From contig NZ_JACCBT010000001.1 in the NCBI RefSeq assembly GCF_013409045.1, forward strand, positions 6,448,001 to 6,512,000: a DNA stretch of 64,000 nt, in the 5' to 3' direction. Position numbers and translations under genes: made by a program. This DNA is from Actinomadura citrea (lineage in GTDB: Bacteria > Actinomycetota > Actinomycetes > Streptosporangiales > Streptosporangiaceae). Under the pieces are notes generated by a model. That model was not told the origin of the DNA and ran no database searches. It saw nothing but the letters and a program-made list of their open reading frames with translations. Positions within the stretch are counted from its first letter, which is position 1. The number at the start of each line of letters is the position of its first letter. Shown one piece after another: positions 1 to 8,220 of the stretch.

Positions 1-279
1 GAGGCACTGCGCGTCCGCCGCGAGCATCCGGCGCTCGGCGACGGAGATTTGTCCTGGATCGCGGGTCCACCCGGCACACTGGTCTTCGTGCGTGCGGCCG
101 GGGGCGGGAACGGGCGGCTCGCGTGCGCGGTCAACATGGGCGACGCCACCGCGCGCGTCCGCGTGCGGGGGACCCCGCTCCTGGCGAGCGGGCCGGTCCG
201 CGCCGACGGCTCCGTGAACGGCGGAGACGTCGACCTGCCCCCGGACACCGCACTGTGGTGGGACGTCGAGGAGGGATGA
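1..279 (+). CDS. GH13 alpha-glucosidase, C-terminal part (5' truncated by window)
   Basis: The frame is open from base 1 and stops at 277-279, leaving the last 92 residues. It begins with EALRVRREHPALGDG and ends in a short beta-rich tail finishing LPPDTALWWDVEEG. This is the usual ending of actinobacterial GH13 alpha-glucosidases (oligo-1,6-glucosidase/trehalulose-hydrolase type), where a helix carrying a LRxxHPAL-like motif leads into the C-terminal beta-domain. The catalytic barrel lies outside the window, so substrate cannot be judged. The stop is followed after one base by the start of a LacI regulator, so the two are probably one transcript. Confidence 0.6.
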   Translation, partial: EALRVRREHPALGDGDLSWIAGPPGTLVFVRAAGGGNGRLACAVNMGDATARVRVRGTPLLASGPVRADGSVNGGDVDLPPDTALWWDVEEG

Positions 280-280
280 C

Positions 281-1348
281 TTGAAACCTATGACGACGCG
301 CCTGGCGGACATCGCGGCACACGCCGGGGTGAGCGAGGCGACGGTGAGCCGCGTGCTCAACGGCAAGCCGGGCGTGTCCCCGACCACGCGCCAGGCGGTG
401 CTGACCGCCCTGGACGTGCTCGGATACGAGCGCCCGGCCCGGCTGCGCCAGCAGCGGGCCGGGCTGATCGGGCTGATCATCCCCGAGCTGACCAACCCGA
501 TCTTCCCGGCGTTCGCCGAGGTCATCGAGAGCGCGCTGGCCCGGCACGGGTACATGGCGGTGCTGTGCTCGCAGGCGCCGGGCGGCGTCGCGGAGGACGA
601 CTACATCGAGATGCTGCTGGAGCGCGGCGTCGCCGGGATCATCTTCGTCAACGGCCTGCACGCCAACGCCAACTCCGACCGGGCCCGCTACGCGCGGCTG
701 CTCGAACAGGCCCTGCCGATCGTCCTGGTCAACGGCCACCGTCCCGACATCGACGCGCCGTACGTCTCCAACGACGACGTGGCGTCGATGGAGGCGGTGG
801 TCGCGCACCTGGCCGCAATGGGCCACCGCCGGATCGGCCTCGCGATCGGCCAGGACGTGTACGTACCGACGCGGCGCAAGACCGAGGGGTTCCGGCGCGG
901 GATGGCCGCGCACACCGGGCTCGCCCCGGACGAGGTGGACGAGCTGGTCGTCAACACCATGTACACGGTCGAGGGCGGGCAGGCGGCGGCCGCAAAGCTG
1001 CTCGACGCGGGCTGCACGGCGATCTGCGGCGGCAACGACATCATGGCGCTCGGCGCGATCCGGGCCGCCCGGGCGCGCGGCCTCCAGGTCCCCGATGACG
1101 TTTCGGTGACCGGCATGGACGACTCGCTGCTCACGGCCTACCTCGACCCCCCGCTGACCACGGTCCGGCAGTCGGTGCGGGAGATGTCGATGGCCGCGGT
1201 GAGCACCGTCCTGGACGAGATCCGCGGCACCCGCGCGCCCCGCACCGAGCTGCTCTACCGGCCCGAACTCGTCGTCCGGCGGTCCACGGCCCCGGCCCCG
1301 GCGGCGGCCCGGCTGACCCGCGTCAAGGGAGGGCTGACCCCGCCCTGA
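281..1348 (+). CDS. LacI-family transcriptional regulator
   Basis: A 355-residue LacI/GalR repressor. The N-terminal helix-turn-helix contains the family signature ATVSRVLNG (about residues 20-28). It is followed by a periplasmic-binding-protein-like effector domain (GLIIPELTNPIFPAF near 70, DVSVTGMDDS near 275). I chose the TTG at 281 because GAGGAGGG at 268-275 sits 5 bases upstream; an ATG at 290 is the alternative. It follows the GH13 gene by one base, so it most likely regulates that alpha-glucoside locus, to the left of the window. It is not the best CebR candidate although it lies next to cebE; the gene at 6262 is. Specificity is inferred only from context. Confidence 0.85.
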   Translation: MKPMTTRLADIAAHAGVSEATVSRVLNGKPGVSPTTRQAVLTALDVLGYERPARLRQQRAGLIGLIIPELTNPIFPAFAEVIESALARHGYMAVLCSQAPGGVAEDDYIEMLLERGVAGIIFVNGLHANANSDRARYARLLEQALPIVLVNGHRPDIDAPYVSNDDVASMEAVVAHLAAMGHRRIGLAIGQDVYVPTRRKTEGFRRGMAAHTGLAPDEVDELVVNTMYTVEGGQAAAAKLLDAGCTAICGGNDIMALGAIRAARARGLQVPDDVSVTGMDDSLLTAYLDPPLTTVRQSVREMSMAAVSTVLDEIRGTRAPRTELLYRPELVVRRSTAPAPAAARLTRVKGGLTPP

Positions 1349-1418
1349 CGGGGTGTCGGACCAGGCCTGACCCGCCGGCGCGGCGGCCAGGTTCTTGTAA
1401 CGGTTGTGTTTCGGCACA

Positions 1419-1448
1419 TTGACAGTGAGCCGGGTCACGGTCTTTCAT
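1419..1448 (+). promoter_or_regulatory. Probable sigma-70-type promoter of the ceb operon
   Basis: A consensus -35 hexamer TTGACA lies at 1419-1424. The -10 region 17-18 bases on (about 1442-1448, TTTCAT) is weak. The CebR-type operator begins at 1451, so it would cover the transcription start. The pairing is by eye only. Confidence 0.45.
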
Positions 1449-1450
1449 CC

Positions 1451-1466
1451 GTGGGAGCGCTCCCAC
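1451..1466. promoter_or_regulatory. CebR operator
   Basis: GTGGGAGCGCTCCCAC is a perfect 16-bp palindrome. Its core TGGGAGCGCTCCCA is the known CebR box of streptomycetes. It lies 35 bases before the cebE start and just after the likely promoter, where a bound LacI-type repressor would block transcription. An identical 14-bp core occurs at 21668-21681. Confidence 0.9.
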
Positions 1467-1501
1467 ACCGATGCACCACCACAACCTGAGAGGGGTCCGC
1501 C

Positions 1502-2812
1502 ATGAGGGCCATCATGCGGCGCGGACTGAGTACGGCGATGGCGGCGGTACTCGTCGGCGGCCTCGCCGTCGCGTGCGGCGGCGACGACGGCGACGACAAG
1601 GGGGGCTCCGACAACGGGCCGGTCGAGCTGACCGTCGACGTCTTCGGCGAGCCGGGTTACGACGCGCTCTACAAGCAGTACGAGCAGTCCCACCCCAACG
1701 TGAAGATCAAGCAGCGCAAGGTCTCCACCCTGGACGAGTACAAGCCGCGCATCCAGCAGTGGATGGCCACCGGCAGCGGCGCGGGCGACGTCGTCATGCT
1801 GGAGGAGGGCATCCTGCCGCTCTACATGCAGCAGAAGGCCAAGTTCCTCGACCTGTTCGACTACGGCGGCAAGGACCTGGAGAAGAACTTCCTGCCGTGG
1901 AAGTGGCAGGCGGGCCTCACCGCGGACGGCAAGCAGCTCATCGGCCTCGGCACCGACGTCGGCCCCCTCGCCATGTGCTACCGCACGGACCTGTTCAAGA
2001 AGGCCGGCCTGCCCACCGACCGCGCCGAGGTCGGCAAGCTCTGGCCGACGTGGGACGCGTTCCTGTCCACGGGCCAGAAGTTCCAGGACAAGGTGCCCGG
2101 CAGCAAGTGGCTGGACGGCCCCACCGCCGTCTTCCGCGCCACCGTCCTGCAGAATGCCGGCAGCGGCCCGGGCTACAGCTTCTTCGACAAGAGCGACAAC
2201 CTCGTCTTCGACAGCAACCCGCCGGTCCGGCAGGCGTTCGACACGACGATGAAGTTCGAGCAGAGCAAGCTCACCGCCGATATGTCGATCTTCACGCCGC
2301 CGTGGCAGACCGCCCTCAAGCGGGACACCTTCGCGACCCTGCCGTGCCCGTCCTGGATGCTCGGCGGGATCGAGGAGTTCTCCGGCAAGGCCGGCAAGGG
2401 CAAGTGGGACGTGGCGACCACGCCCGGCGGCTCCGGCTACTGGGGCGGCTCGTGGCTCGCGGTGCCCAAGCAGACCAAGCACGCCAAGGCCGCCGCCGAG
2501 CTCGCCAAGTACCTGACCTCCCCCGAGGGCCAGGTCGGCGCGTTCAAGGCCGCGAACGTCTTCCCGTCCTCGCCGCAGGCCGCCCAGGACCCGGCGGTCG
2601 CGGGCGCCAAGAGCGCGTACTTCAACGACGCCCCGATCGGGCAGATCTTCGGGCAGCTGGTCGCCGCGGTGAAGCCGGTGCACCTCGGGCCGAAGAACGA
2701 GGACGTGCGCGCCGCGGTGGAGAACGTCCTGATCTCCGTGGGCCAGGGCAAGCAGAAGCCCGACCAGGCCTGGACGAAGTCCGTCGACGAGGCGAAGAAG
2801 GCCGCCAGGTAG
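1502..2812 (+). CDS. cebE: Cellobiose/cello-oligosaccharide ABC transporter substrate-binding lipoprotein
   Basis: A 436-residue solute-binding protein of the carbohydrate ABC class. The signal peptide carries twin N-terminal arginines and a lipobox LAVAC, so Cys25 would be lipidated and the mature protein anchored outside the membrane. The start ATG at 1502 is preceded by GAGAGGGG at 1488-1495; an ATG four codons in is the alternative. It is first in the cebE-cebF-cebG-bglC order, directly behind a CebR operator, which is the classic actinomycete cellobiose/cellotriose uptake arrangement. No ATPase gene is present; such systems use the shared ATPase MsiK encoded elsewhere (family knowledge). 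The cello-oligosaccharide substrate is inferred from synteny and operator. Confidence 0.88.
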   Translation: MRAIMRRGLSTAMAAVLVGGLAVACGGDDGDDKGGSDNGPVELTVDVFGEPGYDALYKQYEQSHPNVKIKQRKVSTLDEYKPRIQQWMATGSGAGDVVMLEEGILPLYMQQKAKFLDLFDYGGKDLEKNFLPWKWQAGLTADGKQLIGLGTDVGPLAMCYRTDLFKKAGLPTDRAEVGKLWPTWDAFLSTGQKFQDKVPGSKWLDGPTAVFRATVLQNAGSGPGYSFFDKSDNLVFDSNPPVRQAFDTTMKFEQSKLTADMSIFTPPWQTALKRDTFATLPCPSWMLGGIEEFSGKAGKGKWDVATTPGGSGYWGGSWLAVPKQTKHAKAAAELAKYLTSPEGQVGAFKAANVFPSSPQAAQDPAVAGAKSAYFNDAPIGQIFGQLVAAVKPVHLGPKNEDVRAAVENVLISVGQGKQKPDQAWTKSVDEAKKAAR

Positions 2813-2830
2813 CCGGCGGCCCCCGACCGC

Positions 2831-2872
2831 GGCGGCGGCGCCGTGCCGTACCTCCCCGCCGGCGCCGCCGCC
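2831..2872 (+). promoter_or_regulatory. Intercistronic stem-loop between cebE and cebF
   Basis: GGCGGCGGCGCC (2831-2842) and GGCGCCGCCGCC (2861-2872) are perfect 12-bp arms around an 18-base loop. It lies 18 bases after the cebE stop and 46 bases before cebF, with no T-run. A structure here would be expected to protect the cebE message 3' end or partly terminate, giving more binding protein than permease. That role is inference. Confidence 0.55.
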
Positions 2873-2918
2873 GTCCCTCTCCCCGCTTCGTCCCGTCCTC
2901 GGAAAGGAGGCGCACGAC

Positions 2919-3908
2919 GTGACCACCGATCTGCGCCCCAGCCGGAACGGCCCGCCGCCGGCCTCGCCCGCGGCGGCGCGGCCGGATCCGCGCCGCACCT
3001 GGCGCGCCCGGCTGGCCCGGCTCGACGTGAAGGGCGCGCCCTACGCCTTCATCTCGCCGTTCTACCTCGTCTTCCTGGTCTTCGGCGCGTTCCCCCTCGT
3101 CTACACGCTCTGGGTCTCCCTGCACGACTGGGAGCTGGCGTCGGGGACGCGCGAGTTCGTGGGGCTCGACAACTACGACTACCTGCTGACCGACGCCGAC
3201 TTCTGGCACGCGACGGTCAACACCCTCGGGATCTTCGCCGTCTCGACCGTCCCGCAACTGCTGGTCGCGCTGCTGATCGCCAACACCCTGAACCGCCGGA
3301 TGCGGCTGCCGACGCTGTTCCGGATCGGGATGGTCGCCCCGCTGGTCACCTCGACCGCCGCCGTCGCGATCGTGTTCACCCAGATGTTCGACAAGGACTG
3401 GGGCATGGTCAACTGGGCGATCGGGCTGGTCGGCATCGACCCGATCCACTGGTCGAGCAGCCGCGGCTGGTCCTGGGTCGCCATCGCGATGATGGTGGAC
3501 TGGCGCTGGACCGGCTACAACGCGCTCATCTACCTGGCCGCCATGCAGGCGATCCCGAAGGACCTCTACGAGGCCGCCGCGATCGACGGCGCGTCCCGGA
3601 TCCGGCAGTTCTGGCAGATCACGGTGCCGATGCTGCGCCCCACCATCATCTTCACCGTGATCATCTCGACGATCGGCGGGCTCCAGCTGTTCACCGAGCC
3701 CGTGCTGTTCAGCGTCGGCACGCCGAACAAGATGGACGGCGGCCCGATGCACCAGTTCCAGACGATCACGATGTACATGTACGACAACGCGTTCGGCCAT
3801 GACCGCTACGGCTACGGCGCGACGGTCGCCTGGGCGCTGTTCGTGATGATCATCGTGTTCTCCCTGATCAACTTCCTGGCCGTGCGCCGCACGGGAGGCA
3901 CCAAGTGA
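2919..3908 (+). CDS. cebF: Cello-oligosaccharide ABC transporter permease, first subunit
   Basis: A 329-residue MalF-type permease with about six membrane segments. The cytoplasmic EAA loop (EAAAIDGASRIRQFWQITVP, about residues 216-235) docks the ATPase. The GTG start at 2919 has an excellent ribosome-binding site (AAAGGAGG, 2903-2910). A proline/alanine-rich cytoplasmic N-terminus of about 40 residues precedes the first membrane helix. The stop overlaps the next start by 4 bases (GTGA), implying translational coupling with cebG. Confidence 0.88.
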   Translation: MTTDLRPSRNGPPPASPAAARPDPRRTWRARLARLDVKGAPYAFISPFYLVFLVFGAFPLVYTLWVSLHDWELASGTREFVGLDNYDYLLTDADFWHATVNTLGIFAVSTVPQLLVALLIANTLNRRMRLPTLFRIGMVAPLVTSTAAVAIVFTQMFDKDWGMVNWAIGLVGIDPIHWSSSRGWSWVAIAMMVDWRWTGYNALIYLAAMQAIPKDLYEAAAIDGASRIRQFWQITVPMLRPTIIFTVIISTIGGLQLFTEPVLFSVGTPNKMDGGPMHQFQTITMYMYDNAFGHDRYGYGATVAWALFVMIIVFSLINFLAVRRTGGTK

Positions 3909-4807
3909 CCACGCTCCTCGCCGGCCCCGGCGGCCGGAACCCCGGCGGCAGGCGCGCCGCCGCGCACCCCGGGCGCTACCGCGGCCTGTGGAACGCCAGC
4001 CCGCTGACCTACCTCACGCTGGTCGTCGCGCTGGCCCTGTCGGTCTTCCCGATCTACTGGATGATCATCGTGGCGACCCGCACGAACAGCGTGGTCGCCG
4101 ACGTCCCGCCGCCGCTGCTGCCGGGCGGCCACGGCGGCGACAACGTCGGCCGGCTGTTCGACAACCCGGAGGCCTACTTCGCCAAGGGCCTGCTGAACTC
4201 GGCGCTCGCCTCCGCGGCGGTGACGGTCTCCACGGTGTTCTTCGCCTCGCTGGCCGGGTTCGCGTTCGCCAAGCTGCGCTTCCGCGGCAAGAACGGGCTG
4301 CTGCTCACCATCATCGCCACGATGATGATCCCGGTGCAGATGGGCATCATCCCGCTCTACATGATCATGGTGAAGCTGGGCTGGCAGAACCACCTGCAGG
4401 CGGTCATCGTCCCGTTCCTGGTCACCGGGTTCGGGGTGTTCATGATGCGGCAGTACGCCGACCAGGCCGTCCCGGACGAGCTGATCGAGGCGGCCCGCGT
4501 CGACGGGTGCACCACGTTCGGCATCTACTGGCGGGTCGTGCTCCCCGCGCTGCGCCCCGCCGCGGGCGTCCTCGGGCTGTTCACGTTCATGCAGACCTGG
4601 AACGAGTTCATGTGGCCGCTGGCGGTGCTGAGCCCGGACAACCCGACGGTGCAGCTGTCCATCAACAACCTGGCGAACGCCTACTTCAAGGACTACACGC
4701 TCATGTTCGCCGGGACCAGCGTGGCGATCCTGCCACTGCTCGTGGTGTTCATCGTTTTCGGCCGCCAGATCATCGGCGGGATCATGGAAGGTGCAGTGAA
4801 GGCGTGA
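3905..4807 (+). CDS. cebG: Cello-oligosaccharide ABC transporter permease, second subunit
   Basis: A 300-residue MalG-type permease with six predicted membrane helices and the EAA motif (EAARVDGCTTFGIYWRVVLP, about residues 197-216). The C-terminus, ending GGIMEGAVKA, is typical of MalG-like subunits. The GTG start at 3905 lies within the cebF stop (4-base overlap), and its own stop overlaps the GTG of bglC. With CebE and CebF it forms the importer for cellobiose and cellotriose. Confidence 0.88.
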   Translation: MTTLLAGPGGRNPGGRRAAAHPGRYRGLWNASPLTYLTLVVALALSVFPIYWMIIVATRTNSVVADVPPPLLPGGHGGDNVGRLFDNPEAYFAKGLLNSALASAAVTVSTVFFASLAGFAFAKLRFRGKNGLLLTIIATMMIPVQMGIIPLYMIMVKLGWQNHLQAVIVPFLVTGFGVFMMRQYADQAVPDELIEAARVDGCTTFGIYWRVVLPALRPAAGVLGLFTFMQTWNEFMWPLAVLSPDNPTVQLSINNLANAYFKDYTLMFAGTSVAILPLLVVFIVFGRQIIGGIMEGAVKA

Positions 4808-6228
4808 CCTCCCTCAAGGACGACACCAGCGCGGCTCCCGCCGCACCCTTCCCGACCGGGTTCCGCTGGGGGGCCGCCACCGCCGCCTACCAGATCGAGG
4901 GCGCCGCGGGCGAGGACGGGCGCGGACCGTCCATCTGGGACACCTTCTGCCGCACGCCGGGCAAGGTCCTGCGCGGCGAGACGGGCGACGTCGCGGTGGA
5001 CCACTACCACCGCTTCCCCGAGGACGTGGCGCTCATGGCCGACCTCGGGCTCACCGCGTACCGGTTCTCGATCTCCTGGCCGCGGGTGCAGCCGGCCGGG
5101 GCCGGGGCCTTCAACACCGAGGGCCTCGACTTCTACCGGCGGCTGGTGGACGCGCTGCTGGAGGCGGGCATCGAGCCGTGGCCGACGCTCTACCACTGGG
5201 ACCTCCCGCAGCCGCTGGAGGACAAGGGCGGCTGGCCCGAGCGGGAGACCGCCCACCGGTTCGCCGAGTACGCCGACCACGTGCACGCCGCGCTCGGCGA
5301 CCGCGTCGCGCACTGGATGACGGTGAACGAGCCGTGGTGCGCGGCGTTCCTCGGCTACGCCTCCGGCGACCACGCCCCCGGGCGCGTCGACCCGCCGGGG
5401 TCCCTGCTGGCCGCGCACCACCTGATGCTCGGCCACGGCCTGGCCGTCGAGGCGATGCGCGCCCGCCGCCCGGACAACCGCTTCGGCGCCGCCGTCAACC
5501 TCTACGCGGTCTCCCCCGCGACCGGCGACCCCGCCGACGCCGACGCTGCGCGCCGGATCGACGGGCTGCAGAACCGGCTGTTCCTCGACCCGCTGCTGCT
5601 CGGCCGCTACCCCGAGGACGTCCTCGCCGACACCTCCCGCTACGGGTTCACCCCGCCCGACGCGGACCTCGCGGTCATCAACCAGCCGCTCGACCAGCTG
5701 GGCATCAACTACTACTCGCGGCACACCGTCGCGGGGACGCCCGGCGAGGCGGCGCAGACCGCGTCGTCGCCGTTCGCGACGAACTCCCCCTGGCCCGGCA
5801 GCGGCCACGTCCGGTTCGTGCCGGCCGGGCGCCCGGTCACCGGGATGGGCTGGGAGATCGACGAGAGCGGCCTGCACGAGGTGCTGACCCGGCTGCACCG
5901 CGAGTACCCGTCCGTCCCGCTGTACATCACCGAGAACGGCGCCGGCTACGACGAGGTCCCTGACGGGGATGGCACGGTCCAAGACGCGGGCCGCATCGCC
6001 TACCTCGACGCGCACCTGCGGGCCTGCCACGACGCCATTTCCGAAGGGGTCCCGCTGCACGGCTATTTCACATGGTCACTGCTGGATAATTTCGAATGGG
6101 CTTGGGGCTACTCCAAGCGTTTCGGGCTGGTCCACGTCGATTACGCCACGCAGCGCCGGGTGCCCAAGGCCAGCGCACGGTGGTACGCCGGAGTGATCCG
6201 GCGGGGCGGGCTGCCCGAGCGGGGCTGA
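4804..6228 (+). CDS. bglC: GH1 beta-glucosidase (intracellular cellobiase)
   Basis: A 474-residue family-1 glycosidase. The N-terminal motif FRWGAATAAYQIEG, the acid/base Glu176 in TVNEPW and the nucleophile Glu377 in YITENG are all present. No signal peptide is seen, so it hydrolyses imported cellobiose or cellotriose to glucose in the cytoplasm. I chose GTG 4804, which overlaps the cebG stop; the open frame extends upstream to 3988 but that part is antisense-like filler inside cebG. Position and family match BglC of Streptomyces ceb clusters. It completes the uptake-and-cleavage operon and precedes its repressor gene. Confidence 0.9.
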   Translation: MTSLKDDTSAAPAAPFPTGFRWGAATAAYQIEGAAGEDGRGPSIWDTFCRTPGKVLRGETGDVAVDHYHRFPEDVALMADLGLTAYRFSISWPRVQPAGAGAFNTEGLDFYRRLVDALLEAGIEPWPTLYHWDLPQPLEDKGGWPERETAHRFAEYADHVHAALGDRVAHWMTVNEPWCAAFLGYASGDHAPGRVDPPGSLLAAHHLMLGHGLAVEAMRARRPDNRFGAAVNLYAVSPATGDPADADAARRIDGLQNRLFLDPLLLGRYPEDVLADTSRYGFTPPDADLAVINQPLDQLGINYYSRHTVAGTPGEAAQTASSPFATNSPWPGSGHVRFVPAGRPVTGMGWEIDESGLHEVLTRLHREYPSVPLYITENGAGYDEVPDGDGTVQDAGRIAYLDAHLRACHDAISEGVPLHGYFTWSLLDNFEWAWGYSKRFGLVHVDYATQRRVPKASARWYAGVIRRGGLPERG

Positions 6229-6261
6229 CCCGGGGCGACGGCACGGACGAAGGGGGGCCAG

Positions 6262-7272
6262 ATGACGGGCAGGAGCACGCGCCCGACCCTGGAGGAGGTC
6301 GCGGCGCGGGCCGGCGTGGGCCGCGGCACGGTGTCCCGGGTGGTCAACGGCTCGCCGCGGGTCAGCCCGCAGGCCCGCGAGGCGGTGCGCAAGGCGATCG
6401 AGGAGCTCGGGTACGTGCCGAACCGCGCGGCCCGCACCCTCGTCACCCGCCGCACCGACACCGTGGCCCTGGTCGTCGCCGAGTCCGACCAGCGGCTGTT
6501 CGGCGAGCCGTACTTCGCCGGGATCATCCGCGGGATCAGCAACGGCCTCGGCGACACCGGCCTGCAGCTCCTGCTCGCCCTCGCCCGTTCCCCCGCCGAG
6601 TACGGCCGGCTGGAGGACTACCTCACCACCCAGCACGTGGACGGGGTGCTCCTCACCTCCCTGCACGCCGAGGACCCGCTGCCCGCGAAGCTGGAGGCCA
6701 ACGGGGTGCCGACCGTCCTCGGCGGCCGTCCGCCCGGCCTGCACCCGGTCAGCTACGTCGACGTCGACAACCGCAGCGGCGCCCGCGAGGCCGTCGGCCA
6801 CCTGATCGCGGGCGGCCGGCGGCGCATCGCGACCATCGCCGGCCCGCAGGACATGGGGGTCGGCATCGACCGGCTGGCCGGCTACCGGGAGGCGCTCGCC
6901 GAGGCGGGGCTGCCCGAGTACGTCGAGTACGGCGACTTCGGCGAGGCCAGCGGCATCACCGCCGCGGAGCGGCTGCTGACCGCCGAGCCGTCCCTGGACG
7001 CGGTGTTCGCCGCCGACGACCCGATGGCGCTCGGCGCGCTGCGGGTGCTGCACCGCAGCGGGCGCTGCGTCCCCGACGACGTCGCGGTGATCGGCTTCGA
7101 CGACTCGGCCGCCGCGCCGCTGGCCGACCCGCCGCTCAGCACCGTCCACCAGTCGCCGGAGGAGATGGGCCGGGAGATGGCCCGGCTGCTGGTCTCGCGG
7201 ATCCGCGGCGAGACCGTCGCGGACCCGGTCGTCATCCTGCGCCCCCACCTGGTGCTGCGCGACTCCGCGTGA
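6262..7272 (+). CDS. cebR: LacI-family repressor of cello-oligosaccharide utilisation
   Basis: A 336-residue LacI-family protein. The helix-turn-helix region TLEEVAARAGVGRGTVSRV closely resembles streptomycete CebR, which responds to cellobiose and binds TGGGAGCGCTCCCA. The effector domain has the usual pattern (VDGVLLTSLHAEDPLP near 110, VAVIGFDDSAAAPLADPPLS near 275). It follows bglC by 33 bases in the same direction; the preferred ATG at 6262 has GGGGGG (6253-6258) upstream. The box at 1451-1466 is the obvious target, and the second box at 21668 may extend its control to the xyloglucan-type operon. Calling this CebR rather than the gene at 281 rests on motif resemblance and position. Confidence 0.85.
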   Translation: MTGRSTRPTLEEVAARAGVGRGTVSRVVNGSPRVSPQAREAVRKAIEELGYVPNRAARTLVTRRTDTVALVVAESDQRLFGEPYFAGIIRGISNGLGDTGLQLLLALARSPAEYGRLEDYLTTQHVDGVLLTSLHAEDPLPAKLEANGVPTVLGGRPPGLHPVSYVDVDNRSGAREAVGHLIAGGRRRIATIAGPQDMGVGIDRLAGYREALAEAGLPEYVEYGDFGEASGITAAERLLTAEPSLDAVFAADDPMALGALRVLHRSGRCVPDDVAVIGFDDSAAAPLADPPLSTVHQSPEEMGREMARLLVSRIRGETVADPVVILRPHLVLRDSA

Positions 7273-7325
7273 GGACGGCCCGCGCATATGATCATTCGAG
7301 TCGTCCCGCGGCAAGGAGCTGAGCC

Positions 7326-7808
7326 ATGGCCTACGAACCGACCGCCGCCGAGCGCGTCTTCCTCGACCGCTGCGTCGAGCTCGCGAGGGAGGCGCTGGAG
7401 TCGGCCGACGAGCCGTTCGGGTCCGTGCTGGTGTCGGCGTCCGGCAAGGTCCTGTTCGAGGACCGCAACCGCACGGCGGACGGCGACCAGACCCGCCACC
7501 CCGAGTTCGAGATCGCGCGGTGGGCGGCGGTCAACATGACGCCGGACGAGCGCGCCTCGGCCACCGTGTTCACCTCCGGCGAGCACTGCCCCATGTGCTC
7601 GGCCGCGCACGGCTGGGTCGGCCTCGGCCGGATCGTGTACATCATGTCCTCCCGGCAGCTCGTGGCCCTGCGCACCGAACTGGGCTCCCCTGCCGGGCCG
7701 GTGCGCGCCATTCCGATCCAGGAGGTGGCGCCGGGCGTCCCGGTGGACGGCCCGGTCGCCGCCCTCGAAGCGACGATGCGCGAGCTGCACACGCGCGCCG
7801 GCGCCTGA
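7326..7808 (+). CDS. Zinc-dependent nucleoside/cytidine deaminase-family protein
   Basis: A 160-residue member of the cytidine deaminase-like superfamily (TadA/guanine-deaminase branch). The zinc and proton-shuttle residues appear as RHPEFE (His58, Glu60) and GEHCPMC (Cys88, Cys91). His58, Cys88 and Cys91 bind zinc and Glu60 is catalytic. The motif reads HPE rather than HAE and HCPMC rather than PCPMC, both seen in actinobacterial nucleoside deaminases. The start ATG has AAGGAG 7-8 bases upstream. It stands alone after cebR; substrate (nucleoside, guanine or pterin) cannot be told from sequence. Confidence 0.8.
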   Translation: MAYEPTAAERVFLDRCVELAREALESADEPFGSVLVSASGKVLFEDRNRTADGDQTRHPEFEIARWAAVNMTPDERASATVFTSGEHCPMCSAAHGWVGLGRIVYIMSSRQLVALRTELGSPAGPVRAIPIQEVAPGVPVDGPVAALEATMRELHTRAGA

Positions 7809-7826
7809 GGGCGGCGGGTCCGGGGC

Positions 7827-8150
7827 TCACCTCCCGGTCAGCGCCTCCAGCCGCTCGACGGCGTCGCGCCAGTCGGACGGCAGCCAGCACCGGGTCGCCC
7901 GGTGCCCGCGGTAGGTGAGCGTGTAGGTGAAGTGGTCGGCCACCTGGCAGCCCTCGGACGAGGACCCGGTGGTGACGACGCGGCTCAGCGCGTCCTTCAG
8001 GCCGCGCATCTCCTGCGCGCCGAGCGCGACCTTCTCGTCATTGACGAGCGCCGTTCCCGACACATCCACGGCCACCTTCTGGTGAATTCCGGCGAATCCC
8101 CCGGAACGCTCGTAGGTGACCAGCACATCCGGTCCGGTGTAAGCGAGCAT
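7827..8150 (-). CDS. Emfourin-like protealysin (M4 metalloprotease) inhibitor
   Basis: A 107-residue protein with the pattern VLVTYERSGGFAGIHQK near the N-terminus, then alternating strands ending YTLTYRGHRATRCWLP. The ERSGGFAG block is the hallmark of emfourin, a small inhibitor of M4-family metalloproteases such as protealysin. No signal peptide is visible, so it would act in the cytoplasm or be released otherwise. AAAGGAG lies 8 bases before the ATG. It is the second gene after an SSI-type serine-protease inhibitor on the same strand (70-base gap). No M4 protease gene lies in the window; M4 genes elsewhere often travel with emfourin. The assignment is by motif recall and should be profile-checked. 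Confidence 0.65.
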   Translation of the reverse strand: MLAYTGPDVLVTYERSGGFAGIHQKVAVDVSGTALVNDEKVALGAQEMRGLKDALSRVVTTGSSSEGCQVADHFTYTLTYRGHRATRCWLPSDWRDAVERLEALTGR

Positions 8151-8220
8151 GGCATCTCCTTTGTGCGCGGGCCGCCGGACAGCACCCCGCTCCCCATTCC
8201 GGCGGCCCGCAGATCGTGGG

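Noticed and set aside
281..1348. This LacI gene as CebR
   Set aside because: Although next to cebE, it follows the GH13 gene by one base, and the gene at 6262 resembles CebR in its N-terminus and has the expected position after bglC.
3988..4803. N-terminal extension of the GH1 beta-glucosidase
   Set aside because: It lies inside cebG in another frame, has Arg/Pro/His-rich composition, and the GH1 fold begins after 4804.
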